A DNA stretch of 64,000 bases from Leptolyngbya sp. SIOISBB (GCA_010671905.1 JAAHII010000001.1:1488001-1552000), one strand, 5' to 3'. Shown: positions 54,140-63,673, numbered from the stretch's first letter. A program made the numbers and translations. The notes: generated from the letters alone by a model not told the origin.

Positions 54140-55297
54140 CAGGGTTGATTCATTGTAGGAGACGAAAAATCCTCTCAACCTGGTTGGCGAGCTCTCGTAG
54201 AGCGGAAGTAACCGACTTAAACCCATTCAGTCGGAGCAAATTGATAGTAATGGAACGAAACAGAGAGGCATTGAGCAAAGCGTTCGGGTTTCGGCCATAC
54301 GTTTCATCTTCATGAAGGACGACATCTTTCGGCCAATGCAATTGATTTTCAATGCTCCAATGCCCTCGCACCATATTGTTCCAGAGTCTTGCCGTGGTCG
54401 CTAGAGAGCTGAGATAGTAGGCTCGATGAATGGAACATTTGTCTGGCGTACAGCGCCGTCGTTCAACACAGAGGATGGTTTTCGTCCCCTGCCAGCGTTG
54501 AGGGTCAATCCCTTGGGCAGAATACACGCTGACCCGCCGCTGTTCTTGACGGCCATGGTGGCATTCGAAGGGGGTTGAAGCGGTTTGTCGCGGTTGGCGA
54601 TAACGAATGATCGTCTCGATCTGACGATACAGCTTCCCCTGATTCTCTTTAACCGCCACCACATAGTCATTGCCCCCCTCAACAATGAGCGACAGTGTTT
54701 TTTTTGCGCGTGAAGCGCATCCAGGCTGAAAGCCACTCCGCTCAAGTGGAGTTTCTCTAACAGATACTGCACAACCTTCAACTCGCTATTGTCGGTGGGG
54801 GGTCAGCGCGGCTAAATCGACGGTGATCCCTTGGGCTTGAGCAAAGACACTGACGAGTCCGACAAAGCGCGTTTTGCCGTCATCGTCGGTGATGGGTTGT
54901 CGAATCCGCTTCCCGTCAATGGCATATACATCCTCGTCTACCGTGAGATACTGGCGCATCCATTGAACAAAGGCGTCGCTGAGCGCGGCAAAGTCAAGCC
55001 CGATATGGGCTCGCCGGAAGGTCGAAAAGGACGGTACCGCGTCAAGGTCAATCTGCAATAAGTCAGCTACCTCGGAACCGTAGCGTTGCGCAAACTCCTC
55101 TAGGGGGCGATTCCCTCGATAACCCGCTAAATTTCCCATCACAATGAACACCAAAATGATCCACAGCGGATGGCGTTTCCCACGAGCATGACGATAGTCA
55201 GGGACGGTCTGTAGGGCTTCTATAAGGTTCATCGCAACATCAACGATACGGGTGCCTTACAGCTTAATTTTTATCTCATCACATTGAATCAGCCCTG
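54140..55297 (-). mobile_element. ISAs1-family insertion sequence with 10-bp target duplication
   Basis: The 1158-bp element begins CAGGGTTGATTCA and ends with the inverse TGAATCAGCCCTG, an inverted repeat with one mismatch over 13 bases. It is flanked by GCTACAACCC at 54130-54139 and 55298-55307, a perfect 10-bp target duplication. The size, ends and duplication length fit ISAs1. The transposase inside is interrupted by two homopolymer frameshifts. The preserved duplication suggests a recent insertion. Confidence 0.92.
54150..55232 (-). pseudogene. ISAs1-family transposase, split by two frameshifts
   Basis: The first part (from ATG 55232) has MNLIEALQTVPDYRHARGK, the DDE_Tnp_1-associated N-terminus, and VYAIDGKRIRQP with the first catalytic Asp. 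It stops just past a six-G run at 54797-54802. A middle part in another frame carries LHLSGVAFSLDALHAQKK with the second catalytic Asp. At an eight-T run 54698-54705 the frame shifts again and continues as VVAVKENQGKLYRQIE and WSIENQLHWPKDVVLHEDE with the catalytic Glu. Correcting one base at each run restores a ~360-residue transposase. All three acidic residues are present in the pieces. Confidence 0.9.
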
Positions 55298-55398
55298 GCT
55301 ACAACCCGGAGTGAAGACTTGCAAGGTACTCTGAAATCGGCTCTTCACGATGGCAGGCAGCTATAGCGATCTCTCGAACTTCCGTGAGTGACTCAAAC

Positions 55399-57735
55399 TC
55401 AGCCAGATTCGCTGACGCGACGCAATGAGAGCACGTCAGTCATTTTGCGTAGTTGGGTAAACGTCTGCTCCAAATGATTGTGGTCGCGGACATCTAAACC
55501 CAGTTCGATTTCCGCAGTTTGTCCGGGGAAGGTTTTGACCTGCGCTTTGTGAACATTGATGTCGAGATCGGAGAGATGACTGAGAATATCTTTGAGGACG
55601 CCGACTCGATCAATCACCTGAATGCAGACTTGCACGGGATAAGTCGAGGTGCGTTTGGCCGTGGCTTCATCCAGGTTCCAACTGGTGGGGATCAGGCGAT
55701 CGCCGGGAATGCGATCGACATTCGGACAATTCTGACGATGAATAGCAATGCCCCGTGACCCCATTGACACTGCACCAATGATTGATTCGCCCGGCAGGGC
55801 GTTACAACATCCAGCCATGTGGTAAAGCAGCCCCTCAACGCCAAAAATCGGCGAGTCAGACTGGGGCTTGGCCGGTCGGCTCGGAGTGCTAATCACTTCT
55901 GCTAACAGCGTTTCGGCATCTTCTTCAGTACTGGTGCCGCGAGCTTGAATCGGTTGCTGCTCTTTCACCGCTTCGCGCAAACGGTTCACCACGAGATTGA
56001 GCGTGACTTCGCCGTAGCCCAACCCAGCGAGCAAATCTTCTGCGCTCGGGTAGTTACATTTTTCTGCAACCGCCTGGGCCGGTTCTGATTTCAGCATGGC
56101 ATCAAGGCCACTCTTGCCCATCTCTTTTTCCAGCATGTCGCGACCGCGGGCCACATTTTCATCGCGATGCGATCGCTTATACCATTGGCGAATCCGGTTA
56201 CGGGCGCCCGCTGTCACCACATAATTCAGCCAGTCGAGACTGGGGTGACTGTTTTTCTGCGTCATGATTTCGACGATATCGCCATTTTCCAACGGCGTAT
56301 CGAGCGGCACAATGCGACCATTGACTCGCGCCCCTGCACAGTGATTGCCGACTTCAGTGTGGATACGATAAGCAAAATCGATGGGGGTGGCACCTCGCGT
56401 CAAGGAGATCACATCCCCGTCGGGGGTAAAGACATACACATCCTCGTCAAACAGATTGCCCTTGACGTTATCCATAAACTCTTGGGCATCTTTGAGGTCG
56501 CTCTGCCACTCCAACAGTTGTCGCAACCAAGTAAAGCGTTCTTCGTCAGCCGTCACGGGAATGGTGCTGGCACCGCCCGACTCCTTATATTTCCAGTGAG
56601 CGGCAATCCCGTATTCGGCGACATGATGCATCTCTAGGGTGCGAATTTGGACTTCGATCGGTTGTCCATAGCTGCCGATGACCACCGTGTGCAACGACTG
56701 ATAGCGGTTTGGCTTGGGTAGGCCAATGTAGTCTTTAAACCGTCCGGGAATGGGGCGAAAGGCATCGTGGACGATCGCTAACGCTCGGTAACACTCTTCG
56801 TTGGTATTGACAATCAAGCGAATCGCAGCAACGTCATAGATTTCGTGGAAATCTTTTTGCTGACGCTCCATTTTGCGGAAGATGCCGTACAGGTGTTTGG
56901 GGCGGCTACTGACGTCAAAAATGCTGATGCCCGCCTGGGTCATGCGCTCTTGGAGCGTTGCCGCCACCGACTTTAAGCGGGCTTCGCGATCGGTGCGCTT
57001 ACCCGCCACATAGGTCTGCATCATGCGATAGGCATCGGGTTCCAGATATTTAAAGGACAGATCTTCCAATTCCCACTTAAAGCGCCCGATTCCCAAACGA
57101 TTGGCCAGCGGGGCAAAAATCTCTAGGGTCTCGCCAGCAATGCGGCGCTGTTTTTCACTTTTGAGATGTTCTAAGGTGCGCATATTGTGGAGGCGATCGG
57201 CCAACTTGACCACAATCACCCGAACATCTTGGGCCATCGCCAAAAACATGCGCCGAAAGTTCTCGGCTTGGCGCTCAGTTTTGCTGTGAAAGTTAAACTT
57301 TGAGAGTTTGGTAACCCCTTCTACCAGTCGCCGGACTTCTTCGCCAAAGTGAGCTTCGATTTCTTCGGAGGTGACATCCGTGTCCTCGACGACATCATGC
57401 AAAAAACCAGCGGCAATCATGGCGCTATCGCCACCTAAATCCCTGAGCAAGCCAGCCACCTCAATGGGATGGCAGATGTAAGCTTCCCCTGAGGCACGCT
57501 TTTGCCCTTCGTGCAGCTTGTATGCAAATTGAAAGGCCCGGCTGACTAAATCACGCCCCACGTCATCCAGCGAGAGTGGCGTTGTATTCTCTGGGACGGC
57601 TGGAACGATCGTCGTCACCGGCTGATGAGCATGACCGCCCCCATTCGATGGGGCTTCATCACGAGCGATCAGACAGTGGGCTAGCCACTCCGGTACTGTG
57701 CAGTCTTGAGGCAGCGTCGCAGTCGAGTTGGCCAT
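55399..57735 (-). CDS. Bifunctional (p)ppGpp synthetase/hydrolase (RelA/SpoT family)
   Basis: This 778-residue enzyme makes and degrades the alarmone (p)ppGpp. Domains in order: HD hydrolase (residues ~50-200, with ICHPIEVAGLL and FLHDVVEDTD intact, so hydrolase is active); synthetase (~260-390, with RPKHLYGIFRKMERQQ and PNRYQSLHTVVIG); TGS (~430-495, VYVFTPDGDVISLTRGATPIDFAYRIH); a helical region; and a C-terminal ACT domain (~700-775). It starts at ATG 57735; a GTG one codon upstream is possible. As in other cyanobacteria it is probably the sole long Rel. It is divergent from patD. Confidence 0.96.
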   Translation of the reverse strand: MANSTATLPQDCTVPEWLAHCLIARDEAPSNGGGHAHQPVTTIVPAVPENTTPLSLDDVGRDLVSRAFQFAYKLHEGQKRASGEAYICHPIEVAGLLRDLGGDSAMIAAGFLHDVVEDTDVTSEEIEAHFGEEVRRLVEGVTKLSKFNFHSKTERQAENFRRMFLAMAQDVRVIVVKLADRLHNMRTLEHLKSEKQRRIAGETLEIFAPLANRLGIGRFKWELEDLSFKYLEPDAYRMMQTYVAGKRTDREARLKSVAATLQERMTQAGISIFDVSSRPKHLYGIFRKMERQQKDFHEIYDVAAIRLIVNTNEECYRALAIVHDAFRPIPGRFKDYIGLPKPNRYQSLHTVVIGSYGQPIEVQIRTLEMHHVAEYGIAAHWKYKESGGASTIPVTADEERFTWLRQLLEWQSDLKDAQEFMDNVKGNLFDEDVYVFTPDGDVISLTRGATPIDFAYRIHTEVGNHCAGARVNGRIVPLDTPLENGDIVEIMTQKNSHPSLDWLNYVVTAGARNRIRQWYKRSHRDENVARGRDMLEKEMGKSGLDAMLKSEPAQAVAEKCNYPSAEDLLAGLGYGEVTLNLVVNRLREAVKEQQPIQARGTSTEEDAETLLAEVISTPSRPAKPQSDSPIFGVEGLLYHMAGCCNALPGESIIGAVSMGSRGIAIHRQNCPNVDRIPGDRLIPTSWNLDEATAKRTSTYPVQVCIQVIDRVGVLKDILSHLSDLDINVHKAQVKTFPGQTAEIELGLDVRDHNHLEQTFTQLRKMTDVLSLRRVSESG

Positions 57736-58144
57736 CACGGGGAAACAGGAAAAATAAACGACAATATCGCTAGTGATGCACTAGCTAAAAAAGGCCTACA
57801 AAACTGTAGGAAATTATGTAACAGCGTTCCTACCATCTCCTAGGCAAAAAAGACGGGTGATGGCGGGCACGCAAGAACTACGGGAAAGTTCTCCAATAGG
57901 AGGGATCAAAACCTAATGGACGAGTTCTGTTGACTTAGCTGATGAACCTTGAATTGGGCTAAAGACAGAACAGAATTACTATTCGAGAGTCGTAACTGTT
58001 ACGGGTTTATCTCATTACTATAAACAAAGTTGAGGAACTGTATACAGAGTCTGCCTATGTTGGCATCAATCGCAATTATTTGAAAGTTTGGCGGTTGGGA
58101 CGCCATAACGTGCCCGCATTCGTTGATAGGAAGGAGGTTAGGCA
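57736..58144. other. Divergent intergenic region between relA/spoT and patD
   Basis: About 410 bases. The last part carries the AAGGAGG of patD. No other gene or RNA was recognised. Confidence 0.45.
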
Positions 58145-58519
58145 ATGACTGCCAAAATGGACTCTAGTGCTGCTGAAGTAGATGTCCTAGCGCACTTTGT
58201 GGTGCTGCTAGAGGGTCTGCAAAGCCAAGTGCAAAGCGCCAATGTAAATGGGCGATCGCTGCAGCAACAATTTCTCCAAGCCCAACAGCTTTATCAAACC
58301 CAACTGCTGCCGATGCTCGTGGACTCTCCTGCCGCCGAGAGATTCATGGCCTATCAAACTGAGATCAACCGAGCGCTCAGACTTTTGGGTCTGGATGTGG
58401 CTTTTCTCCAGTCCGCTAAAAATGCTTTGACCATCCAAAAACGTCAGGCTCAAATGCAACAGCGATTAAAAACTCTGTTGGAGTTTTGCCAGGGATTACA
58501 GACCGCGATGGCGGAGTGA
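58145..58519 (+). CDS. patD: PatD-family protein
   Basis: The 124-residue all-helical protein resembles the PatD family (heterocyst frequency control in Nostoc): LAHFVVLLEGLQSQV, then TEINRALRLLGLDVAFLQSAK and QQRLKTLLEFCQGL. The family also occurs in cyanobacteria without heterocysts, so it does not prove differentiation. The start ATG is preceded by a perfect AAGGAGG. It is monocistronic and divergent from relA/spoT. Assignment is from sequence pattern only. Confidence 0.72.
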   Translation: MTAKMDSSAAEVDVLAHFVVLLEGLQSQVQSANVNGRSLQQQFLQAQQLYQTQLLPMLVDSPAAERFMAYQTEINRALRLLGLDVAFLQSAKNALTIQKRQAQMQQRLKTLLEFCQGLQTAMAE

Positions 58520-58656
58520 AAGCGGAATCACCAGCTCTTTTACCGAAGTCAGTCATCGCGAACAGGCAAGCGGATTTAACCAGAGAATTCTCAAGGCTAA
58601 GAAGGCTGTCTGACAGAACTTTCGCCTGCTCCCTGCTACTGATAACCGGAAACCGC

Positions 58657-59577
58657 CTACTTTGATGCCTTCAGAAAATCAGCGACTTGCGATCGCGTCG
58701 GCATTGAGGGTTGAGCGCCGGACTTAGTTACCGATAACGCCGCGGTTGCAGACGCCCAGACCACCGCTTCTCGCAGCGCTTTGCCATCCGACAAAGCGAC
58801 GGCCAGACCACCGTTGAAGGCATCCCCTGCTGCCACCGTATCCACCACCGAGACCGGAAAGGCCGGAACCTGAAAGGTTTCCTCAACGGTGCCACAGCAA
58901 ACACCCTGCTCACCCAACTTGATGATGACCGTGGACACCCCTTGTTGTTGGAGCTGGGAGATCGCCACTGTGGCCTCATCCACTGTTGTCACCGACAAGC
59001 CTGTCAGTTGAGCGGCCTCAACCTGATTGGGCGTCAGAATATCGATGGCTGGATAAATGGGTTGGAGGTCAAAGTCAGGCACTGGAGCTGGATCGAGCAT
59101 GACCCTAACCCCAGCTTCGTGAGCCATTTGTGCCGCTTGAGCCACCATCTCGGCAGGAACTTCACATTGCAAAAGCAGGAGGTCGGCTGAGGCTAAATAG
59201 AGCTGCAGTTGTTGCAGCTCGTCCTTCCCGACGCGACCATTTGCGCCTGGGACGATAACGATATGGTTTTCGCCTGCGTCAGCCACGGTGATCGCCGCTA
59301 CCCCCGTATGCGTTTCGGCATCGACTTGAATGGCCTCAACATTCACCCCATCGATCGCCAGGGCCTGTCGTAACTGGTAACCAAAGTCATCGGCACCGAC
59401 TCGTCCAAGCAATCTGGTGGAGACATCCTGCCGCGCGACCGCGACTGCTTGATTAGCCCCTTTGCCGCCTGGAATCGTCGCGCAATTGTAGCCCGTCAGA
59501 GTTTCGCCCGGTAGAGGCAAGCGCGGCGATCGCACCACCAAGTCCATATTCAAACTGCCGAAAACGAGAATCGACAT
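58657..59577 (-). CDS. rbsK: Ribokinase
   Basis: Ribokinase phosphorylates ribose to ribose 5-phosphate. The 306-residue PfkB-family protein has the N-terminal ILVFGSLNMDLVV, the substrate loop TIPGGKGANQAVAVAR and the C-terminal signature VVDTVAAGDAFNGGLAVAL containing the catalytic Asp. A zinc-ribbon gene lies five bases upstream on the same strand. The divergent neighbour is a nucleoside transporter, which suggests ribose from nucleosides is its substrate. Confidence 0.93.
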   Translation of the reverse strand: MSILVFGSLNMDLVVRSPRLPLPGETLTGYNCATIPGGKGANQAVAVARQDVSTRLLGRVGADDFGYQLRQALAIDGVNVEAIQVDAETHTGVAAITVADAGENHIVIVPGANGRVGKDELQQLQLYLASADLLLLQCEVPAEMVAQAAQMAHEAGVRVMLDPAPVPDFDLQPIYPAIDILTPNQVEAAQLTGLSVTTVDEATVAISQLQQQGVSTVIIKLGEQGVCCGTVEETFQVPAFPVSVVDTVAAGDAFNGGLAVALSDGKALREAVVWASATAALSVTKSGAQPSMPTRSQVADFLKASK

Positions 59578-59582
59578 GGCGC

Positions 59583-59870
59583 CTAAAAATCAAAGGGATC
59601 TTCGATAATGCTGTCCGGTTCCTCGCGTTCGCCGCTCCATTCGATCGGGGGGCGATCGCTGCTCCAGGCCCACCAAGCGGCCTGACACTCACCGCATTGA
59701 TAAAACTCCTGCCACTTCCGTTTGTGTCCCTCGGTATAAACGGGCGATCGGCGATTGATCCAGACCGATGTCGATTTTGAGACATCGGCCCCACAACAAG
59801 GACAGCCAAACTGATGAGCATGAACCGCCGACTCGGCCCATGACGGCGGTACGGGAGAAAAAGGATTCAT
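59583..59870 (-). CDS. Small zinc-ribbon protein
   Basis: The 95-residue protein has two cysteine pairs: CPCC in the first half (FGCPCCGADVSK) and CGEC in the second (YQCGECQAAWW). These form a zinc ribbon. The C-terminus is acidic (EEPDSIIEDPFDF). The ATG at 59870 was preferred to an upstream TTG. It is five bases upstream of rbsK and presumably cotranscribed. Function is unknown; the fold suggests a nucleic-acid or protein-binding role. Confidence 0.7.
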   Translation of the reverse strand: MNPFSPVPPSWAESAVHAHQFGCPCCGADVSKSTSVWINRRSPVYTEGHKRKWQEFYQCGECQAAWWAWSSDRPPIEWSGEREEPDSIIEDPFDF

Positions 59871-60039
59871 AAAAGCTGGAGAGGAACCATTTCCCTCATT
59901 ATGGTTTGGGGAAAGCAATCCCGCACACCCAAGTGCTGAATGCCCTCGTATTGCAATGCCTTACAAAGTCGAAAAACAGCGTTGCAGATCTTCATTGCCC
60001 TAGTAGAATCGTGGCGTTAAGCCGAAAAGGACGCGCCGG

Positions 60040-61503
60040 ATGCTCAACTTACTGTCACTGGTGGGACTTGCGGGCCTATGCTTTGTCGCCTGGCTAGGGT
60101 CAGAAGATCGGCGGCGGATTCCTTGGAAACTTCTAATTTCAGGCATTGGTCTGCAACTGGTGCTGGGACTACTGATTTTCCGGGCTCCGGTCACGCGTGA
60201 AGTGGTGGTCTGGTTGAGCGGTGTGTTGAACGCTTTGATTGATGCCTCAGAAGCAGGCGCTAGATTTTTATTTGGCCCCATCATCGTGCCTGACCCCTCA
60301 GCCGCATCTGGGCCACAGGGAGCGGGGCGCTGGCTGGCAAGAGCTTTGACTCCACCGTTTACGCCTGTTCAAGGAGAACGCCTCGGGGTCAACAATCTTG
60401 ATTTCGGCTACGTAGTCGCCTTTCGATCGCTGCCGCAGGTCATCTTTTTCGCCGCAATTTTTAGCCTGCTGTATCGGCTAGGGTTTATTCAGCCGATTGT
60501 CCGGGTGTTTGCCAAGTTTTTCCGCTCGGTGATGAATATCAGTGGGGCGGAATCTCTGGCTGGCGCGGCCAACATTTTTGTCGGCATTGAGTCTGCGATC
60601 GCCATCAAACCCTTCCTGCGCAATATGACCCGCAGCGAGCTATGTGCGATTTTGGCTTCCTGCTTTGGTTCAATTGCGTCTACGGTGTTGGGGCTATACG
60701 CCGGCTTTTTACGCGGGACGTTTCCGTTGATCGCGGGTCACTTAATGTCCGCCTCCATTTTGACGATCCCCGCTGCGTTCATCATGGCCAAAATTTTGGT
60801 GCCCGAGCAAGAAATTCCGGAAACTCTGGGCAAGGTACCCGAACTTGGTCAGGAAGAAGACGAGAAAACCAGCCCAATGGATGCACTCATTGGCGGTGCG
60901 TTGGATGGCGTCAAAATGGCCGTCGGTATTGCGGCTGCCCTCATCGCAATTTTGGGACTGGTCGCGCTACTTGACCTGATATTCGCCAACTTGGCGTCTT
61001 TAGCCACGATTCAACTTTGGCAAGGCAGTGAGTCAGCTATCCTACGTCAACTGGGCAATTTGTTAAGTCCCGTATTACAACTTGTCGGTGCGATTTTTAG
61101 CGTAGTCACCTTAGACAACATCACTGGCGCACTGTTTTTGCCCCTGACGTTTCTCACGGGCGTCTCGCTGGACTGGAATGAACTGTGGACTGCTTCCGTC
61201 TTGATTGGTCAACGCTTGCTCAAAACGGCGATTCCACCCTATCTAGCGCTGGCGAACTTGTCGGCGGAAGGGGCGCTGAGCGATCGCGCCCTAGTCATTA
61301 TCAGTTACGTGCTGTGTGGCTTTGCCCATGTGCCTTCCGTCGGCATCTTTGTGGGTGGTCTGGCCGCACTGGTCCCCTCCCGCAGCCACGACATTTCTTC
61401 CCTCGGCTGGAAAGCTCTTTGGGCCGGTACTTTAGCGACGCTCATGACCGGCTGTATTGCCGGTGTTTGGTTTTACGATGGCACGACGGTGTTAGGGCGG
61501 TGA
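60040..61503 (+). CDS. Concentrative nucleoside transporter (CNT/NupC family)
   Basis: The 487-residue protein has ten or more hydrophobic segments and the CNT signature: SGAESLAGAANIFVGIESAIAIKP in the first half, AGFLRGTFPLIAGHLMSASILTIPAAFIMAKIL after it, and the C-terminal ALVIISYVLCGFAHVPSVGI. CNT proteins carry nucleosides with Na+ or H+. A longer N-terminal segment of ~90 residues is seen as in many bacterial members. It is divergent from the zinc-ribbon/ribokinase operon across a 170-bp gap, consistent with nucleoside salvage. Confidence 0.94.
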   Translation: MLNLLSLVGLAGLCFVAWLGSEDRRRIPWKLLISGIGLQLVLGLLIFRAPVTREVVVWLSGVLNALIDASEAGARFLFGPIIVPDPSAASGPQGAGRWLARALTPPFTPVQGERLGVNNLDFGYVVAFRSLPQVIFFAAIFSLLYRLGFIQPIVRVFAKFFRSVMNISGAESLAGAANIFVGIESAIAIKPFLRNMTRSELCAILASCFGSIASTVLGLYAGFLRGTFPLIAGHLMSASILTIPAAFIMAKILVPEQEIPETLGKVPELGQEEDEKTSPMDALIGGALDGVKMAVGIAAALIAILGLVALLDLIFANLASLATIQLWQGSESAILRQLGNLLSPVLQLVGAIFSVVTLDNITGALFLPLTFLTGVSLDWNELWTASVLIGQRLLKTAIPPYLALANLSAEGALSDRALVIISYVLCGFAHVPSVGIFVGGLAALVPSRSHDISSLGWKALWAGTLATLMTGCIAGVWFYDGTTVLGR

Positions 61504-61571
61504 TTGGGTTTGAGCCGGGTGGTTTCATACCAGCAAAGAAAATTCTGTAAAGGCACTTTCACGTTGCTGGC

Positions 61572-61595
61572 AAGGGCGCACAGCCGTGCGCCCTT
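61572..61595. terminator. GC-rich hairpin after the nucleoside transporter
   Basis: AAGGGCGCAC and GTGCGCCCTT form a perfect 10-bp stem with an AGCC loop. It lies 70 bases past the stop codon and resembles a dispersed hairpin repeat seen in many bacteria. A weak T tract follows, so it may not terminate. Confidence 0.5.
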
Positions 61596-61740
61596 ACGAA
61601 ATATCGATAGTCTAGAATATCCTCTAGCAACCATGAAACAGCCCTGGCTAGGGGGCATGTCAATCCCGTTGGCACTTTTGCCGAGTCGGGCGCGTCATTA
61701 GAGTCTCGGCCCGTTGACAGAGCATAAGGATGTCAGATTG

Positions 61741-62688
61741 ATGAGCAGATCTTGCAAGAACTTGTGGAGGCGGTGGCGACAGCCGCTACACCTGATGGCC
61801 AGTCTTGGCATTGCCGTCGGATTAGCGATCGCTCCTGGGCCAAAATCATCACTGGTCAACGCTGCCGATTTAGTAGAAGAAACGGACTCAAACTTTCTCT
61901 GGCAAATCGAAACGCCGACCAATACGGTTTATCTGCTGGGATCCGTGCATTTTTTAGACGCGGAGAGCTATCCTCTACCCGAGGCGATGGAAGCGGCCTT
62001 TCAAGATGCTGAGAATCTGGTTCTAGAAGCCGACGTCGGTCCAGGCACCGAAGCCGAGACGGCCCTGTTGTTGCTGGATAAAGCCCTGCCCGAACCTGGC
62101 GAATCGTTGGCAGAGGTCCTGAGCCCCGAAACCTATGCTCTGGCAGCGCAAGCCACCGAAGAATTCGGTCTTGTCATTCAAACCTTTGAGCAGTTTGAAC
62201 CCTGGTTTCTCGCGATTTCGCTGACCTCCTTGCAACTCATCTCCCTGGGGTTTACCCCCGAGTACGGCGTTGACCAATACTTTTATCGGCAAGCTGAGGC
62301 AAACGCAACGCCCATTTTGTTCTTAGAAACAGTTGAGCAGCAGTTCGATTTGTTTGAGCAACTTTCGATTGAGGAGCAGCGCCTGTTTACCGAGCAAACT
62401 CTAGCAGAAATGGATCTCTTTGAAGATTCCTTTAACGATATTGTGACCGCTTGGGATACTGGAGACAGCGATCGCATGGCCGAGATTCTGTTGACGGGAT
62501 TTGCCGATTATCCAGAAATGCAGGCGATTTTCCTCAGCGATCGCAACCAGGATTGGGTCGATCAAATCTTGCCCTGGCTCGGTTCCGATGAAGATTACCT
62601 GGTCGTGGTTGGAGCATTGCATTTGGTTGGCCCGGACAACGTGCTAGAGCTACTAGCGGCAGAGGGCTACGAAGCCGAGCAACTTTAG
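61741..62688 (+). CDS. TraB/GumN family protein with signal-like anchor
   Basis: The 315-residue protein begins with a hydrophobic signal or anchor (LMASLGIAVGLAIAPGPKSSLVNAA). The TraB/GumN fold follows with the paired motifs FLWQIETPTNTVYLLGSVHFL near residue 50 and LVVVGALHLVGPDNVLELL near the C-terminus. The conserved GSxH and GxxH residues belong to the metalloprotease-like Tiki/TraB site. An exported location is predicted. Substrates are not known in cyanobacteria. The ATG at 61741 has AAGGA upstream; an upstream start at 61714 is less likely. Confidence 0.9.
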   Translation: MSRSCKNLWRRWRQPLHLMASLGIAVGLAIAPGPKSSLVNAADLVEETDSNFLWQIETPTNTVYLLGSVHFLDAESYPLPEAMEAAFQDAENLVLEADVGPGTEAETALLLLDKALPEPGESLAEVLSPETYALAAQATEEFGLVIQTFEQFEPWFLAISLTSLQLISLGFTPEYGVDQYFYRQAEANATPILFLETVEQQFDLFEQLSIEEQRLFTEQTLAEMDLFEDSFNDIVTAWDTGDSDRMAEILLTGFADYPEMQAIFLSDRNQDWVDQILPWLGSDEDYLVVVGALHLVGPDNVLELLAAEGYEAEQL

Positions 62689-62718
62689 AAGCGGTTAAAC
62701 CGCCGTTTTGCCGTCAAC

Positions 62719-62740
62719 AAAAAGCCCGCATGATGCGGGC
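62719..62740 (-). terminator. Terminator of the 8-Cys miniprotein gene
   Basis: On the minus strand GCCCGCATCATGCGGGC is followed by five T residues. It lies 37 bases after the stop codon of the gene at 62777 and also ends near the convergent TraB gene. Confidence 0.85.
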
Positions 62741-62776
62741 AGCGAAAATAACCAAGACAATTAGATGACAGCCAGT

Positions 62777-63016
62777 TTATGCCATCAGCGGCACAAACTG
62801 CTCACACGCCATCACCGGAGACTCCAGTGAGCCATTCAGGGCGCAATTTGCTTGGTTACAGAAATAGCAGTTAGCTTGACGATAACTATTGCAGCGCTGA
62901 ACCGGATAATTCGCCGCTCCCGCCATCGGACAATCACGCGTCAAACAAGCTGTGCAGTTTGCCAGACCAGTAATATCTTTCAGGGCTGACACGTTTTCTA
63001 ATGTTGCTTGAGCCAT
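62777..63016 (-). CDS. 8-cysteine tandem miniprotein (79 residues)
   Basis: The protein has eight cysteines in two identical modules: C21-x2-C24-x4-C29-x12-C42 and C50-x2-C53-x4-C58-x12-C71, exactly 29 residues apart. Key phrases are ANCTACLTRDC and ANCYFCNQANC. There is no signal peptide or membrane segment. The ATG at 63016 has AAGGAG eight bases upstream, and a good terminator follows, so the gene is real. Each module could bind an iron-sulfur cluster or zinc. No named family is recognised. Confidence 0.7.
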   Translation of the reverse strand: MAQATLENVSALKDITGLANCTACLTRDCPMAGAANYPVQRCNSYRQANCYFCNQANCALNGSLESPVMACEQFVPLMA

Positions 63017-63274
63017 TATGCAATCTCCTTACGCAAGGTAACTATTTAGTCCACTGCGCTACATTTATGCGCCAATTCAGTTACCTCCTATACAGTAAGA
63101 CGATTAAGGCGGGGGTGAAAATCTGCTTTTTTCAGTAAAATCGAAACTCGTTTGCAACTAGTGATCGCTAAAAAATACTGAATCAAATCATTCACGAACT
63201 TTGAGCACATCATCATTTTTTTAGAAAGTGAATTATTGGCAGTAATTGCCAATTAGTTGTTGTAAATCGTTACT

Positions 63275-63673
63275 TTATGTGGCCACCGCTAGTGTGCTGA
63301 TAAAGGCATCCTGATCTTTAGGCGACACCAGAATGCTTTTACTCTGGCCATATTTAATCTCTAACCGATTGAGAGATAATGCTGGGGCAGAGAGCAGCGA
63401 TCGCGATCGCTGAACATTGTGAATTTCACTGCGGGGAATGAACCACCGAAATGGCCCAGATCGCACCTCTAAAACATCAGGCCGAATCGTGTAGTTTGTC
63501 GTCAACATTAGCCAAATGGGCAAACCTACAGCCAACACAGCCGCCACCGTAACGATCAGCATGCCCACAGTAGATCCGGCTTTGAGCACCTCAAACATCG
63601 CTATTCCCAAGACTATCGCGGAGATTACAATTACTCCGTAGTACCAGCCGTCGATCGCCGATTTAAAGCACAT
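63275..63673 (-). CDS. Small membrane protein with bacterial PH-like domain
   Basis: The 132-residue protein has two hydrophobic segments (residues ~10-27 and ~34-57) followed by a bacterial PH-like domain, NYTIRPDVLEVRSGPFRWFIPRSEIHNVQRSRS, ending in SILVSPKDQDAFISTL. This matches the bPH_6/DUF1200-type pattern. The domain probably lies in the cytoplasm. No partner is evident. Confidence 0.85.
   Translation of the reverse strand: MCFKSAIDGWYYGVIVISAIVLGIAMFEVLKAGSTVGMLIVTVAAVLAVGLPIWLMLTTNYTIRPDVLEVRSGPFRWFIPRSEIHNVQRSRSLLSAPALSLNRLEIKYGQSKSILVSPKDQDAFISTLAVAT

Noticed and set aside
58145-58519. PatD as proof that the organism makes heterocysts
   Set aside because: PatD-like proteins also occur in cyanobacteria without heterocysts, and no other het, pat or nif gene is in the window.
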